From positions 1 to 17,731 of the forward strand of contig JAIRMP010000161.1 in NCBI GenBank assembly GCA_031258615.1: a stretch of DNA of 17,731 bases, written 5' to 3'. A program made the position numbers and the translations under genes. A model generated the notes under the pieces. It saw only the letters and a program-made list of their open reading frames with translations, searched no databases and was not told where the DNA came from. The DNA is from Spirochaetaceae bacterium (lineage in GTDB: Bacteria; Spirochaetota; Spirochaetia; Treponematales; Breznakiellaceae). Position 1 is the first letter of the stretch. The number at the start of each line of letters is the position of its first letter. Below are positions 1 through 6,309 of the stretch, piece by piece.

Positions 1-206
1 CACGCTACCCTAAATATACCACAAAGCGGCGTAGTTTCCAGCGGCAGGACAGGCAGGTTGAGGCCGGGCTTTAGTTAGTGAAGGGGTGACGAAGCCGGAA
101 TTTTCAAGTCTCCCGTAAAATTCTCCGTATCTCTGAAAAAAAATCTCCGGGAATTTTGCGGGATTATCAGGGAATCTTAACGGGAGGTTTGATATGACAG
201 ACGGGG

Positions 207-245
207 TGGCAATCATGGCAAGCCTGCGGCTTGCCATGATTGCCA
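207..245. repeat. Perfect 18-bp-arm palindrome with TGC triloop
   Basis: Arms 207-224 and 228-245 are perfect reverse complements around a 3-base loop (TGC). The inner part, GCAAGCC-loop-GGCTTGC, recurs as a separate hairpin at 15386-15404. It is not followed by a T-tract, so it is not an obvious intrinsic terminator. Confidence 0.85.
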
Positions 246-247
246 TA

Positions 248-290
248 GGAGTTTGCGCCGCCGCCTGGCGGCTGGCTTACCGCAAACTCC
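248..290. repeat. GGAGTTTGCG palindromic element, copy 1
   Basis: Outer arms GGAGTTTGCG (248-257) and CGCAAACTCC (281-290) enclose an inner hairpin, GCCGC-CTG-GCGGC (260-272). Read on the minus strand the interior begins GGTAAGCC, matching copy 2 at 484-523, so the two copies lie in opposite orientation. Confidence 0.85.
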
Positions 291-321
291 TACCGTTGTT
301 ATGGGGAGTAGCACAAGCCGC

Positions 322-389
322 CGAAGCAATCCAGACGAGGAAATCATTTGACTGGATTGCTTCGCGCCCTGCGGGCGCTCGCAATGACG
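322..389. repeat. CTGGATTGCTTCG repeat, copy 1
   Basis: CGAAGCAATCCAG (322-334) and its reverse complement CTGGATTGCTTCG (352-364) flank a 17-base spacer. The right part continues as a GCGCCC-TGC-GGGCGC hairpin (364-378) and ends TCGCAATGACG at 379-389. A second complete 38-base right-hand unit lies at 15766-15803, and a decayed tandem copy at 421-461. Confidence 0.85.
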
Positions 390-420
390 GGGCGGATGGC
401 CATTTCCAGAAGCGCAGCGC

Positions 421-461
421 CGAAGCAATCCAGAGGGGAATCACTTGACTAGATTGCTTTG
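421..461. repeat. CTGGATTGC repeat, degenerate tandem copy
   Basis: CGAAGCAATCCAG (421-433) is followed by a spacer resembling that of the copy at 322-364 (GGGAATCACTTGA here, GGAAATCATTTGA there) and by CTAGATTGCTTTG (449-461), which carries two changes from the expected arm. The hairpin and TCGCAATGACG tail are not recognisable. Confidence 0.7.
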
Positions 462-483
462 TGGCTTGCCACACACAACGCTA

Positions 484-523
484 GGAGTTTGCGGTAAGCC
501 GCCAGGCTTGCGCCGCAAACTCC
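484..523. repeat. GGAGTTTGCG palindromic element, copy 2
   Basis: Arms GGAGTTTGCGG (484-494) and CCGCAAACTCC (513-523) flank an AAGCC/GGCTT inner stem. It is followed directly by the GACAACCGC hairpin at 527-547, and the same order of element then hairpin recurs at 1072-1138. Confidence 0.85.
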
Positions 524-526
524 GGA

Positions 527-547
527 GACAACCGCGCAGCGGTTGTC
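527..547. repeat. GACAACCGC triloop hairpin, loop GCA
   Basis: GACAACCGC (527-535), loop GCA, GCGGTTGTC (539-547). The identical stem appears at 1118-1138 with loop TAC and at 15671-15691 with loop GAA, so the stem is conserved and the loop is not. Confidence 0.8.
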
Positions 548-600
548 CAGCGGCTTGACAAAAAAATTCGCCTCCAGCCTGAAAAATTCGCTAAAAGTGA

Positions 601-629
601 TTGACAAAAAAATTTTCCGGATATAGACT
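601..629 (+). promoter_or_regulatory. Sigma70-like promoter with ATG near +1
   Basis: A perfect TTGACA (601-606) is followed 17 bases later by TAGACT (624-629, four of six matches to TATAAT). The predicted start lies close to an ATG at 634. The string TTGACAAAAAAATT is duplicated at 555-568, where no good -10 follows. The ORF from 634 runs 54 codons to 798 and its end lies in the 767-810 palindrome, so its coding status is doubtful. Confidence 0.5.
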
Positions 630-633
630 TTTT

Positions 634-798
634 ATGATACCTGAGGGAAGAGGGGTGGAAATCCCCCGCTATAGCGTAACTGTGATTGGGCAAACGCCCA
701 TAAGTCAGGGCTATTGGGTAAAAGGCGGGGCGGCTTCAGCTTTGCCCCGTGACGAATCCTTGTTTGGGAGTTTGCGCAAGCTCACGCCTATGGCGTGA
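634..798 (+). CDS. Doubtful 54-residue ORF behind a promoter
   Basis: I do not recognise this frame. It starts MIPEGRGVEIPRYSV and has no Shine-Dalgarno, but its ATG sits where transcription from the 601-629 promoter would begin. The last ten residues are encoded by the GGAGTTTGCG palindrome at 767-810, which supplies the stop. It could be a leaderless small protein, a regulatory leader, or chance. Conservation of the protein with synonymous changes in relatives would be needed to accept it. Confidence 0.2.
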   Translation: MIPEGRGVEIPRYSVTVIGQTPISQGYWVKGGAASALPRDESLFGSLRKLTPMA

Positions 799-810
799 GC
801 CGCAAACTCC
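767..810. repeat. GGAGTTTGCG palindromic element, copy 3
   Basis: Arms GGAGTTTGCG (767-776) and CGCAAACTCC (801-810) enclose a 9-bp hairpin, GCTCACGCC-TAT-GGCGTGAGC (780-800). Confidence 0.85.
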
Positions 811-813
811 TAA

Positions 814-834
814 GCTCAACGCGGAGCGTTGAGC
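814..834. repeat. GCTCAACGC triloop hairpin
   Basis: GCTCAACGC (814-822), loop GGA, GCGTTGAGC (826-834): a perfect 9-bp stem with no T-tract after it. It lies immediately beside palindromic copy 3, like the hairpins beside copies 2 and 4. Confidence 0.75.
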
Positions 835-1071
835 CGTTCGCTGTAAACCGGGGGTTTTCATGTTTTCCATAGCCGTAAACCGGCTCTTTACAATTTTTTG
901 TTTTCTCATCCAAAGGGGCTTCTCCTCCCCGTTCATTCTAAACATATCTGACACCCACAGCCTGACTCCCCGGACAACAAGGCCTCCCTCCAAGCGCCAG
1001 CCGCTTCATTGCTCACTATTAACTGCTCACTGCTGCCCCACACCAACGGCAGGAGCCCCGTCGAACAGGGT

Positions 1072-1138
1072 GGAGTTTGCCAAAGCAGGCGCGGAGCGCT
1101 ACGACGCAAACTCCGGAGACAACCGCTACGCGGTTGTC
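1072..1138. repeat. GGAGTTTGC element, copy 4, plus GACAACCGC hairpin
   Basis: GGAGTTTGC (1072-1080) and GCAAACTCC (1106-1114) form the outer arms. The hairpin GACAACCGC-TAC-GCGGTTGTC follows at 1118-1138. The order and spacing reproduce 484-547, so the two modules appear to travel together. Confidence 0.8.
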
Positions 1139-1156
1139 CAGCCGATTTGCGGCGTG

Positions 1157-1170
1157 CCCCCCCCCCCCCC
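1157..1170. repeat. C14 homopolymer tract
   Basis: Fourteen consecutive C bases lie 164 bases upstream of the outer-membrane protein gene start. Long poly-G/C tracts are slippage-prone and are known to mediate promoter-distance phase variation in treponemes. A role here is inference; no promoter core is clearly adjacent to the tract. Confidence 0.9.
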
Positions 1171-1334
1171 GGTATAAAAAACGGCGTTTTTACAGGCGGA
1201 TTCTCGATTCGCCGCACAAAATTCACTTTGGAAATTACCCTGAGTTCAAACGGGATTGCCGCCCGGCGGACGTTGTTCGCACAGTTTGAACCAGGTTTTT
1301 TTTATTGTAACATACCGCAAGGAGGGGTTACAAC

Positions 1335-2648
1335 ATGAAGAAACTTTTTTCTATTCGGAATTCCGGGGGAAAACTCCGGAATAAAAATCGCGGGATTATC
1401 GCCTTGGCGCTCATCCTGCTTGCGCCGCTCGTTTCCGCCGATGAATTTACACTGCAAGGGGCGATGGAAACAGTATTTGTGCCTATTCAGGCGCAAATGG
1501 GGGGCGGGGGGGATGACACCGCCCAAACTGGTCTGGGTGTATTTGGCTATAGTCCAAACGGAGGCGCGCGCTTTAAACTCATGGCAAACGCCTCGTATGA
1601 CGACCGTATCGGACTAATAAGCTATCTGCGGCTTTACACTAGTATCGCCGACAATACGCAAAACAGGTTTGATACAATCTGGCTCGGACTGTGGGTGAAA
1701 CCGCTTGACTGGCTCCGTTTTGATGTAGGCAGCCTGGAGGACTGGACTCTGTGGGGAAAATTTGCCCAGCCCACTTTCGCTCCGTACACCCAGCGTTCCA
1801 AAGATGAGGACGCTATTTTTACTGAATTCTACTATACAGGAGTTCTTTTGACTGCGCGTCCCGTAGAAAATCTTTTTATAGGCGTGGGAGTTCCCGCTCT
1901 GAAAAGCAAAGACCCTGACAAATCCTCATCTTTTCAGCCCTCATACGCGCTTTTTACGGAAGACTCGGAAAAGGCGTATGAACGTGTACAAGCTGCTGTA
2001 GGCTACACGATAGACGGCATAGGGCTTGCCCGTTTCCAGTATGTAGGCGCGAATCCATCAGGAGACGCAACATCAATAGACACTAAATTACCGTCAATAT
2101 CGAGTCACGCGAAAATTGAAGGCGCGTTTGCCTACAACGGCACGGAAGGACTCCTTGTCGATGTAGGTTTCAAAGTTCCGATTGAGTTTGAAAAAGACGA
2201 AGTCAAGTATCTAGCTCCATACTATATTTCAGCCGGCGCAAGGGTAACTTTGAGCAGCTTTGTAATCGAAGGGCGCGCGGACGGCAGGTTTGGAAGCGTG
2301 ATAAAATACGGCTCAGATTCCGAACTTAAATTTGCCCCTGAAATAAACTTCCACCTTACGCCGTCATATAAACTGGATAACGGCTTCAGCGTTGGTCTGG
2401 ACTTCGGTTTGGAGTGGTACGGTGAAACAACGGATAAGGACGGAAATTTATATCTAAATTACGATGGCGGTGTGCGGAGCGGAATAGGCGCTTATGTACG
2501 GAAAGATTTTGCGCCCGGAAGTTATGTGATGAGCGGCGTGGGTTATCATTTTGGCGGCGAATTCAATTCTGTAGACCAAAAATCCGTGTTTACCATACCG
2601 ATAATATTTAACTATACTTCACCAAAAGCATCTTTGCTGCCTAAATAA
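1335..2648 (+). CDS. Outer-membrane beta-barrel protein of uptake operon
   Basis: This 437-residue protein is predicted to be exported and inserted in the outer membrane. A basic n-region (residues 1-20), a hydrophobic core (21-33) and a VSA-D site suggest cleavage after residue 35. The rest is rich in alternating polar/hydrophobic aromatic segments and glycines, as in beta-barrels, and has no cytoplasmic-type domain. A strong site (GGAGGGG, 1321-1327) fixes the ATG. It lies 25 bases before a periplasmic binding protein gene, so it probably forms the outer-membrane channel or receptor for that transporter. I see neither a TonB box nor a plug domain, and the length is well below TonB-dependent receptors. 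A G6-C-G7 run at 1499-1512 codes for the glycines after residue 55 and could be slippage-prone. The exact family is not recognised. Confidence 0.8.
   Translation: MKKLFSIRNSGGKLRNKNRGIIALALILLAPLVSADEFTLQGAMETVFVPIQAQMGGGGDDTAQTGLGVFGYSPNGGARFKLMANASYDDRIGLISYLRLYTSIADNTQNRFDTIWLGLWVKPLDWLRFDVGSLEDWTLWGKFAQPTFAPYTQRSKDEDAIFTEFYYTGVLLTARPVENLFIGVGVPALKSKDPDKSSSFQPSYALFTEDSEKAYERVQAAVGYTIDGIGLARFQYVGANPSGDATSIDTKLPSISSHAKIEGAFAYNGTEGLLVDVGFKVPIEFEKDEVKYLAPYYISAGARVTLSSFVIEGRADGRFGSVIKYGSDSELKFAPEINFHLTPSYKLDNGFSVGLDFGLEWYGETTDKDGNLYLNYDGGVRSGIGAYVRKDFAPGSYVMSGVGYHFGGEFNSVDQKSVFTIPIIFNYTSPKASLLPK
1499..1512 (+). repeat. G6CG7 run inside coding sequence
   Basis: A run of six G, one C and seven G encodes Met-Gly-Gly-Gly-Gly near residue 56 of the outer-membrane protein. 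Loss or gain of one base would frameshift the protein just after its signal peptide. Confidence 0.85.
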
Positions 2649-2673
2649 GCGGCGCTGATTCAGGAGGATAAAT

Positions 2674-3654
2674 ATGAAATATTGCAGTAAATTGGCGCGC
2701 TGTTTTGCCGCCGCGTTTGTTTTGCCGCTGTTTTTTGGGGGAGAGGCTTTTGCCGGGGCAAAACGCGAGGCAAAAGCGGAGAGTGTGGACCTTACCGTTG
2801 TAAGCGAGATAGGCGGCGCCGCTTATACGCAGAGCTTCCCGGAAGCACCGCGCCGCGCGGTAAGCCTTTCGCATTTCAGCACGGAAATGATGCTGGCGCT
2901 GGGTCTTGCTGACAGCATGGCGGGCGTCGCATGGATGGACAACGAGGTCATGCCCGAATTTGAGGCGGCTTTTGAAAAAATACCTGTACTTTCGGACCGT
3001 TACCCGTCCCAGGAAGTCCTTTTGGACGCCGCCCCTGACTTTGTAACAGGCTGGGCATCGGCTTTTACCGACAAGAATTTCCCGCCGGCCTTCCTTGAGC
3101 AAAACGGCATAGCGTTTTACCTGCCCCGTGTCGAATATTTGGGGGCAAACATGGACTCCGTGTACGAGGATTTTACGCTTTTGGGCAAAATCTTCCGCGT
3201 TGAACCCAAAGCCGCCGCCGTTATCAAAGACATGAAGGCAAAAATAGATGCCGTCAACGCTAAGGTTGCAGGCAGACCGCCTGTTACAGTCTTTGTGTAC
3301 GATTCCGGCGACACCGCGCCTTACACCGCCGGGGACGCGCTTCCAAGCGACCTTATACGGCTGGCGGGCGGCAAAAATATCTACGGGGATGAGCCTAAAA
3401 AATGGCTTTCTGTCCAGTGGGAAGATGTTGTCGCTCAGAATCCCGATTGGATCATCGTGATGCAATACTCCAGCGCCGAAGACTCGTCCAAAAAAATAGA
3501 CTTTCTAAAGACCAACGCCGCTACTAAGGGTCTTGACGCGGTGAAAAACAACCGCATATTTGTACTGGGGCTCGCCGACGTTACAGGCGGGCCGCGCAAC
3601 ACGGCGGCTGTAGAAACGATGGCAAGACACTTTCATCCCGGAGCGTTGAACTAG
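2674..3654 (+). CDS. Periplasmic substrate-binding protein, FecB/BtuF type
   Basis: This is the 326-residue solute receptor of a class of ABC importers for ferric siderophores, haem or corrinoids. A signal peptide is visible (hydrophobic residues 11-22, AFA-G near residue 27) with no lipobox cysteine at the cleavage site, so it looks soluble in the periplasm. The mature part opens with the family's typical RAVSLSHFSTEMMLALGL segment (about 61-78), has a second lobe starting near residue 205 (TVFVYDSG), and contains the late WEDVVAQNPDWIIV segment typical of TroA-fold binding proteins. GGAGG sits seven or eight bases before the ATG. The permease gene starts directly after its stop. The substrate cannot be told from sequence. 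Confidence 0.88.
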   Translation: MKYCSKLARCFAAAFVLPLFFGGEAFAGAKREAKAESVDLTVVSEIGGAAYTQSFPEAPRRAVSLSHFSTEMMLALGLADSMAGVAWMDNEVMPEFEAAFEKIPVLSDRYPSQEVLLDAAPDFVTGWASAFTDKNFPPAFLEQNGIAFYLPRVEYLGANMDSVYEDFTLLGKIFRVEPKAAAVIKDMKAKIDAVNAKVAGRPPVTVFVYDSGDTAPYTAGDALPSDLIRLAGGKNIYGDEPKKWLSVQWEDVVAQNPDWIIVMQYSSAEDSSKKIDFLKTNAATKGLDAVKNNRIFVLGLADVTGGPRNTAAVETMARHFHPGALN

Positions 3655-4734
3655 TTGTGCAAGCGATGGGCCGCCCTAAAGGGCGGCGTATCTTCTACAG
3701 ACGGAATACGGGGGCGGCGGCTCCTGCTCTGCGCGGGGCTTGCCGCCGCCCTATTGGCGGTCATGGTTTTTGCCATAAATCTTGGCGCGGTAAACCTGAA
3801 ACCGTCATGGATACTTAAAATCATCGTAAATACAGTTTCAGGACGGGAACTCTTTGCCGCCGAATGGAAACCGCAGGCTGTAAGCATAGTTTGGAACCTT
3901 AGACTTCCCAAAGTAATAGCGGCGGCTTTCATAGGCGCGTCCCTAACGCTTTCAGGTATTTTCATGCAAGCCTTGACCAAAAATCCTTTAGGCGATCCTT
4001 TCATACTCGGAGTGTCCTCAGGCGCGTCTTTCGGCGCGGTTTCGGCCATCCTGCTTGGCGGTCTCCCTTTCATAGGCAGCTTCCCCGTGCAGCCCGGCGC
4101 TTTTGCCGGAGCTCTTACCGCCTGCGCCCTGGTTTTCGCCCTGTCCGGTGAAAACGGCAGAATCATGTCGAGCCGCCTGGTATTGACTGGCATGGCCGTA
4201 TCCGCGATTTTCGGCGCGTTGACCAACCTTTTAATTTTTATCACGCCGGACACTCACAAAATAAACTCCGCCGTCTTTTGGATGGTAGGCTCTCTTGCCG
4301 GAATCACATGGAAACAGCTTCCCGCCTTGGCCGCGTCATTTTTTACCGGGCTTTGCGTAGGGCTTTTCACCCACCGCTCGCTTGACATCGTGCTTACCGG
4401 AGAAGAACGCGCCTTTACGCTGGGAGTTGACATAAAGACCCTGCGCCGCCTTCTGATAGCGGTAAGCGCGTTACTCGCCGCTATCGCCGTCTCTATATCG
4501 GGCGTGATAGGTTTTGTCGGCCTCGTGGTACCGCACATCAGCCGTATGCTGTTCGGCCCCGTCCACAGACGGCTCGTACCCCCAGCCTGCCTTTTGGGCG
4601 CGGCATTCATGGTTCTAGCCGATGTTCTAGCCCGCACCCTGGCAAAACCTGAAGAGATGCCAGCCGGAATCATCACCGCCCTTGCCGGAGCTCCGTTTTT
4701 CTTGCATTTGCTTCGCAGAGGGATGCGCAGGTAA
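3655..4734 (+). CDS. FecCD-family ABC transporter permease
   Basis: This 359-residue inner-membrane permease has about ten hydrophobic segments. The family's NPLGDPFILGVSSGASFG motif is near residues 104-121, and GFVGLVVPHISRML, the cytoplasmic coupling region contacting the ATPase, is near residues 287-300; the end carries the usual GIITALAGAPFFLHLL pattern. The start is a TTG placed immediately after the previous gene's TAG, with GGAG 11 bases upstream. No ATG exists before the first membrane helix, so the TTG is preferred. The zero-base spacing suggests translational coupling with the binding protein gene. A homodimer is expected, as there is only one permease gene. Confidence 0.92.
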   Translation: MCKRWAALKGGVSSTDGIRGRRLLLCAGLAAALLAVMVFAINLGAVNLKPSWILKIIVNTVSGRELFAAEWKPQAVSIVWNLRLPKVIAAAFIGASLTLSGIFMQALTKNPLGDPFILGVSSGASFGAVSAILLGGLPFIGSFPVQPGAFAGALTACALVFALSGENGRIMSSRLVLTGMAVSAIFGALTNLLIFITPDTHKINSAVFWMVGSLAGITWKQLPALAASFFTGLCVGLFTHRSLDIVLTGEERAFTLGVDIKTLRRLLIAVSALLAAIAVSISGVIGFVGLVVPHISRMLFGPVHRRLVPPACLLGAAFMVLADVLARTLAKPEEMPAGIITALAGAPFFLHLLRRGMRR

Positions 4735-4752
4735 TGGGAGGCTGAAGCGGGC

Positions 4753-5544
4753 ATGAAACAGAACAAAACACGGCTGGTGGGAGAGCGCATAACCTTCACG
4801 GTAAACGGCGCGAAACTGCTTGACGACGTGAACTTTGAAATCGAAGACGGCTCGTTTACCGGACTGATAGGGCCTAACGGCTGCGGAAAGACTACCCTGC
4901 TAAAAACGGTCTACAGGTACTACAGGCCTGACAGGGGCGCGGTATACCTCGACGGAGACGACATACACAGGCTGCGGCCCAAACTCGCCGCGCAAAAAAT
5001 GGCGGCGCTGCCACAAGAAAACACCATAGTTTTCGACTTCCCGGTGATGGAAATGGTCATGATGGCGCGTTTTGCAAAAAGTAAATTCTTAAAAACAGGC
5101 GGCGGCGAAGATACAGCCGTATGCGAAAACTCTTTGAAGCGTCTGGGCTTATACGAAATGCGCGACAGAAACTTTTTAAGCCTCTCAGGCGGAGAAAAAC
5201 AACGCGCCCTGCTCGCCTCAGTGCTCGCCCAAGAAACAAAATTCATAATCCTCGATGAACCTGCAAATCATCTCGACATAGGTCAACAGATCCTAATCAT
5301 GGACGCGGTAAAACGCCTCGAAGAAACCACCGTTTTCGCCTCCATACACGACCTAAACCTCGCCGCCCGCTGCTGCGACAACATCCTCGCAATGAAAGCC
5401 GGGCGCATCATCGCCTCCGGCCCGCCAGAGAAAGTCCTCACTCCCGCCCTCATACGCGAACTGTTTCAGGTAGACGCAAGAATCGACCGCGACCCCGAAA
5501 CCAGCCGCCTACACATTAGATACGTGGGGCACGCGGGCGGATAA
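4753..5544 (+). CDS. ABC transporter ATPase, FecE/BtuD type
   Basis: This 263-residue cytoplasmic ATPase energises the upstream FecCD permease. All nucleotide-binding motifs are intact: Walker A GPNGCGKTT (40-48), Q-loop Gln88, signature LSGGEKQ (144-150), Walker B FIILDEP (164-170) and the switch histidine 199 (SIHDLNLAARC). The LDEPANHLDI phrase is usual for this siderophore/B12 subgroup. A GGGAGG site lies ten bases before the ATG, and the gap from the permease is 18 bases. With the three genes before it, this completes a receptor, permease and ATPase set. Confidence 0.93.
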   Translation: MKQNKTRLVGERITFTVNGAKLLDDVNFEIEDGSFTGLIGPNGCGKTTLLKTVYRYYRPDRGAVYLDGDDIHRLRPKLAAQKMAALPQENTIVFDFPVMEMVMMARFAKSKFLKTGGGEDTAVCENSLKRLGLYEMRDRNFLSLSGGEKQRALLASVLAQETKFIILDEPANHLDIGQQILIMDAVKRLEETTVFASIHDLNLAARCCDNILAMKAGRIIASGPPEKVLTPALIRELFQVDARIDRDPETSRLHIRYVGHAGG

Positions 5545-5557
5545 TAGCGGTTTGCGG

Positions 5558-5583
5558 CGGTGTTGATAACCGTCAATTTTTTT
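5558..5583 (+). terminator. Weak candidate terminator of transport operon
   Basis: A short CGGT/ACCG stem (5558-5561 with 5569-5572) is followed by CAA and seven T bases ending at 5583, 14 bases after the ATPase stop. The stem is only four base pairs, so strength is doubtful; the position after the last operon gene is the main support. Confidence 0.3.
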
Positions 5584-5775
5584 CCTACTCGTTGGCTGCG
5601 ACCAGCCCTCCGGTAACGAAAGCGGCGATACGCTTCCTCCAACCATTCGTATCAACAGCGCGGCGGAACTCGCCAAGGTAGGCGCTGACAGGCGGCTACC
5701 CCCGCGCTGATGCGCTAACTTATCACTTATCAACGGTAAACGACTATGCCCTGGTTAGCGAATAAAAAAGAATAC

Positions 5776-5805
5776 TTGACACAACCCGCTGTTTGTAGGT
5801 AAGAT
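5776..5805 (+). promoter_or_regulatory. Sigma70-like promoter, ATG at predicted +1
   Basis: TTGACA (5776-5781), an 18-base spacer, then TAAGAT (5800-5805). The predicted transcription start coincides with the ATG at 5812, so any transcript would be leaderless for the 59-codon frame that follows. Confidence 0.5.
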
Positions 5806-5811
5806 ATATAT

Positions 5812-5991
5812 ATGGAAACTTTAGCAGTGGCCGCCACTGTTCGAACTTCTTTGTTGTTTAGTCTGCCGAAAACAAACGTGCGGCTATTGTCTTGTTGCGT
5901 ATGCGACGATGGCAATTTCCCGGCAGATAAAGGCTTTCTCGGCCTATCCCTTTTAGCTGATACCCCTCCCCCCGAAATGTGGTGGATGTAA
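5812..5991 (+). CDS. Possible leaderless 59-residue protein
   Basis: Not recognised. The frame begins METLAVAATVRTSLLFSL and has a paired CCVC cysteine cluster near residues 28-31 and a Pro/Trp-rich end (TPPPEMWWM). It has no Shine-Dalgarno; its ATG falls on the predicted start of the 5776-5805 promoter. The composition is not strongly protein-like, and a non-coding transcript is equally possible. Confidence 0.25.
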   Translation: METLAVAATVRTSLLFSLPKTNVRLLSCCVCDDGNFPADKGFLGLSLLADTPPPEMWWM

Positions 5992-5995
5992 CATA

Positions 5996-6022
5996 GTTTG
6001 CGGCGGATACTCCGCCGTAAAC
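5996..6022. repeat. GTTTGCGG-type palindrome with TAC triloop
   Basis: GTTTGCGGCGGA (5996-6007), loop TAC, TCCGCCGTAAAC (6011-6022), with one G-T pair. The outer sequence resembles the inner half of the GGAGTTTGCGG family found at both ends of the window, lacking the GGA/TCC tips. Confidence 0.65.
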
Positions 6023-6135
6023 CGTCTTGCCTCGTGCGAGATGTCCATCCATTGCGGGGGGACTTTTTTTCCCGCGGTGTCACTCACCGGCTCAAGCCTT
6101 TAGGTTGACATTAGTTTGAGCTGTGCGGCGTGTTG

Positions 6136-6164
6136 TTGACAAAAAAGTTTTTACTTGGTATATT
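6136..6164 (+). promoter_or_regulatory. Strong sigma70-like promoter of the 6310-11503 cluster
   Basis: TTGACA (6136-6141), a 17-base spacer and TATATT (6159-6164, five of six matches). The predicted start is near 6171, two bases before an ATG (6173) and about 139 bases before the first confident gene of the cluster. It shares the TTGACAAAAAA(A/G)TT string with 555 and 601. Confidence 0.7.
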
Positions 6165-6172
6165 ATCAGCCT

Positions 6173-6274
6173 ATGGCTAATAGTAACGTACGGCGCCTTT
6201 TCTACCTCATCCCGGACCGGCAGAAAGCCGGAAACAAGGGGCAGGCCAGACGCTTAGCAGCCCCCCATATTTAA
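6173..6274 (+). CDS. Possible 33-residue leader peptide
   Basis: The ATG lies about two bases after the predicted start of the 6136-6164 promoter, so it would be read from a nearly leaderless end. The frame starts MANSNVRRLFYLIPDRQ, is basic, and stops 35 bases before the 452-residue gene, whose own strong ribosome binding site follows. It may be an upstream regulatory frame or fortuitous; there is no family match I know. Confidence 0.3.
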   Translation: MANSNVRRLFYLIPDRQKAGNKGQARRLAAPHI

Positions 6275-6309
6275 CGATCTTAAAAACATTAAGAGTAAGG
6301 AGGAAAAGT

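Larger units (their letters stand above)
1..1334. other. Gene-free, repeat-rich intergenic block
   Basis: I see no convincing protein gene here; the open frames are short, lack ribosome binding sites and run through palindromes. The block holds an imperfect inverted repeat at 112-162, an 18-bp-arm palindrome at 207-245, GGAGTTTGCG-type palindromes at 248-290, 484-523, 767-810 and 1072-1114, CTGGATTGC-type repeats at 322-389 and 421-461, small hairpins at 527-547, 814-834 and 1118-1138, a promoter-like site at 601-629, and a C14 run at 1157-1170. The 15-base run TTGACAAAAAAATT (14 bases) occurs twice, at 555 and 601. The stretch 839-1071 shows only loosely repetitive sequence. Confidence 0.7.
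5545..6309. other. Intergenic block with two promoter-like sites
   Basis: No firm gene is seen. The part 5584-5775 shows nothing I can interpret. Promoter-like sites lie at 5776-5805 and 6136-6164, each followed by a short open frame (5812-5991 and 6173-6274). A palindrome of the GTTTGCGG...CCGTAAAC kind, with triloop TAC, is at 5996-6022. Confidence 0.6.

Noticed and set aside
10..246. Minus-strand 78-codon frame at the left edge
   Set aside because: It begins in the 207-245 palindrome and has no ribosome binding site; I could not connect it to a family.
248..810. Regularly recurring repeats considered as a CRISPR array
   Set aside because: Copies are palindromic, in both orientations, irregularly spaced and without unique spacers of constant length; no cas genes are present.
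860..1177. Plus-strand 105-codon frame ending in a proline run
   Set aside because: The C14 tract creates the prolines and the frame crosses a palindromic element; no ribosome binding site or protein-like composition.
1171..1334. Riboswitch or Fur-type operator before the transport operon
   Set aside because: I could not find a cobalamin riboswitch core or a convincing Fur palindrome; the AAAAACG-G-CGTTTTT palindrome near 1177 is too A/T-rich to call a terminator.
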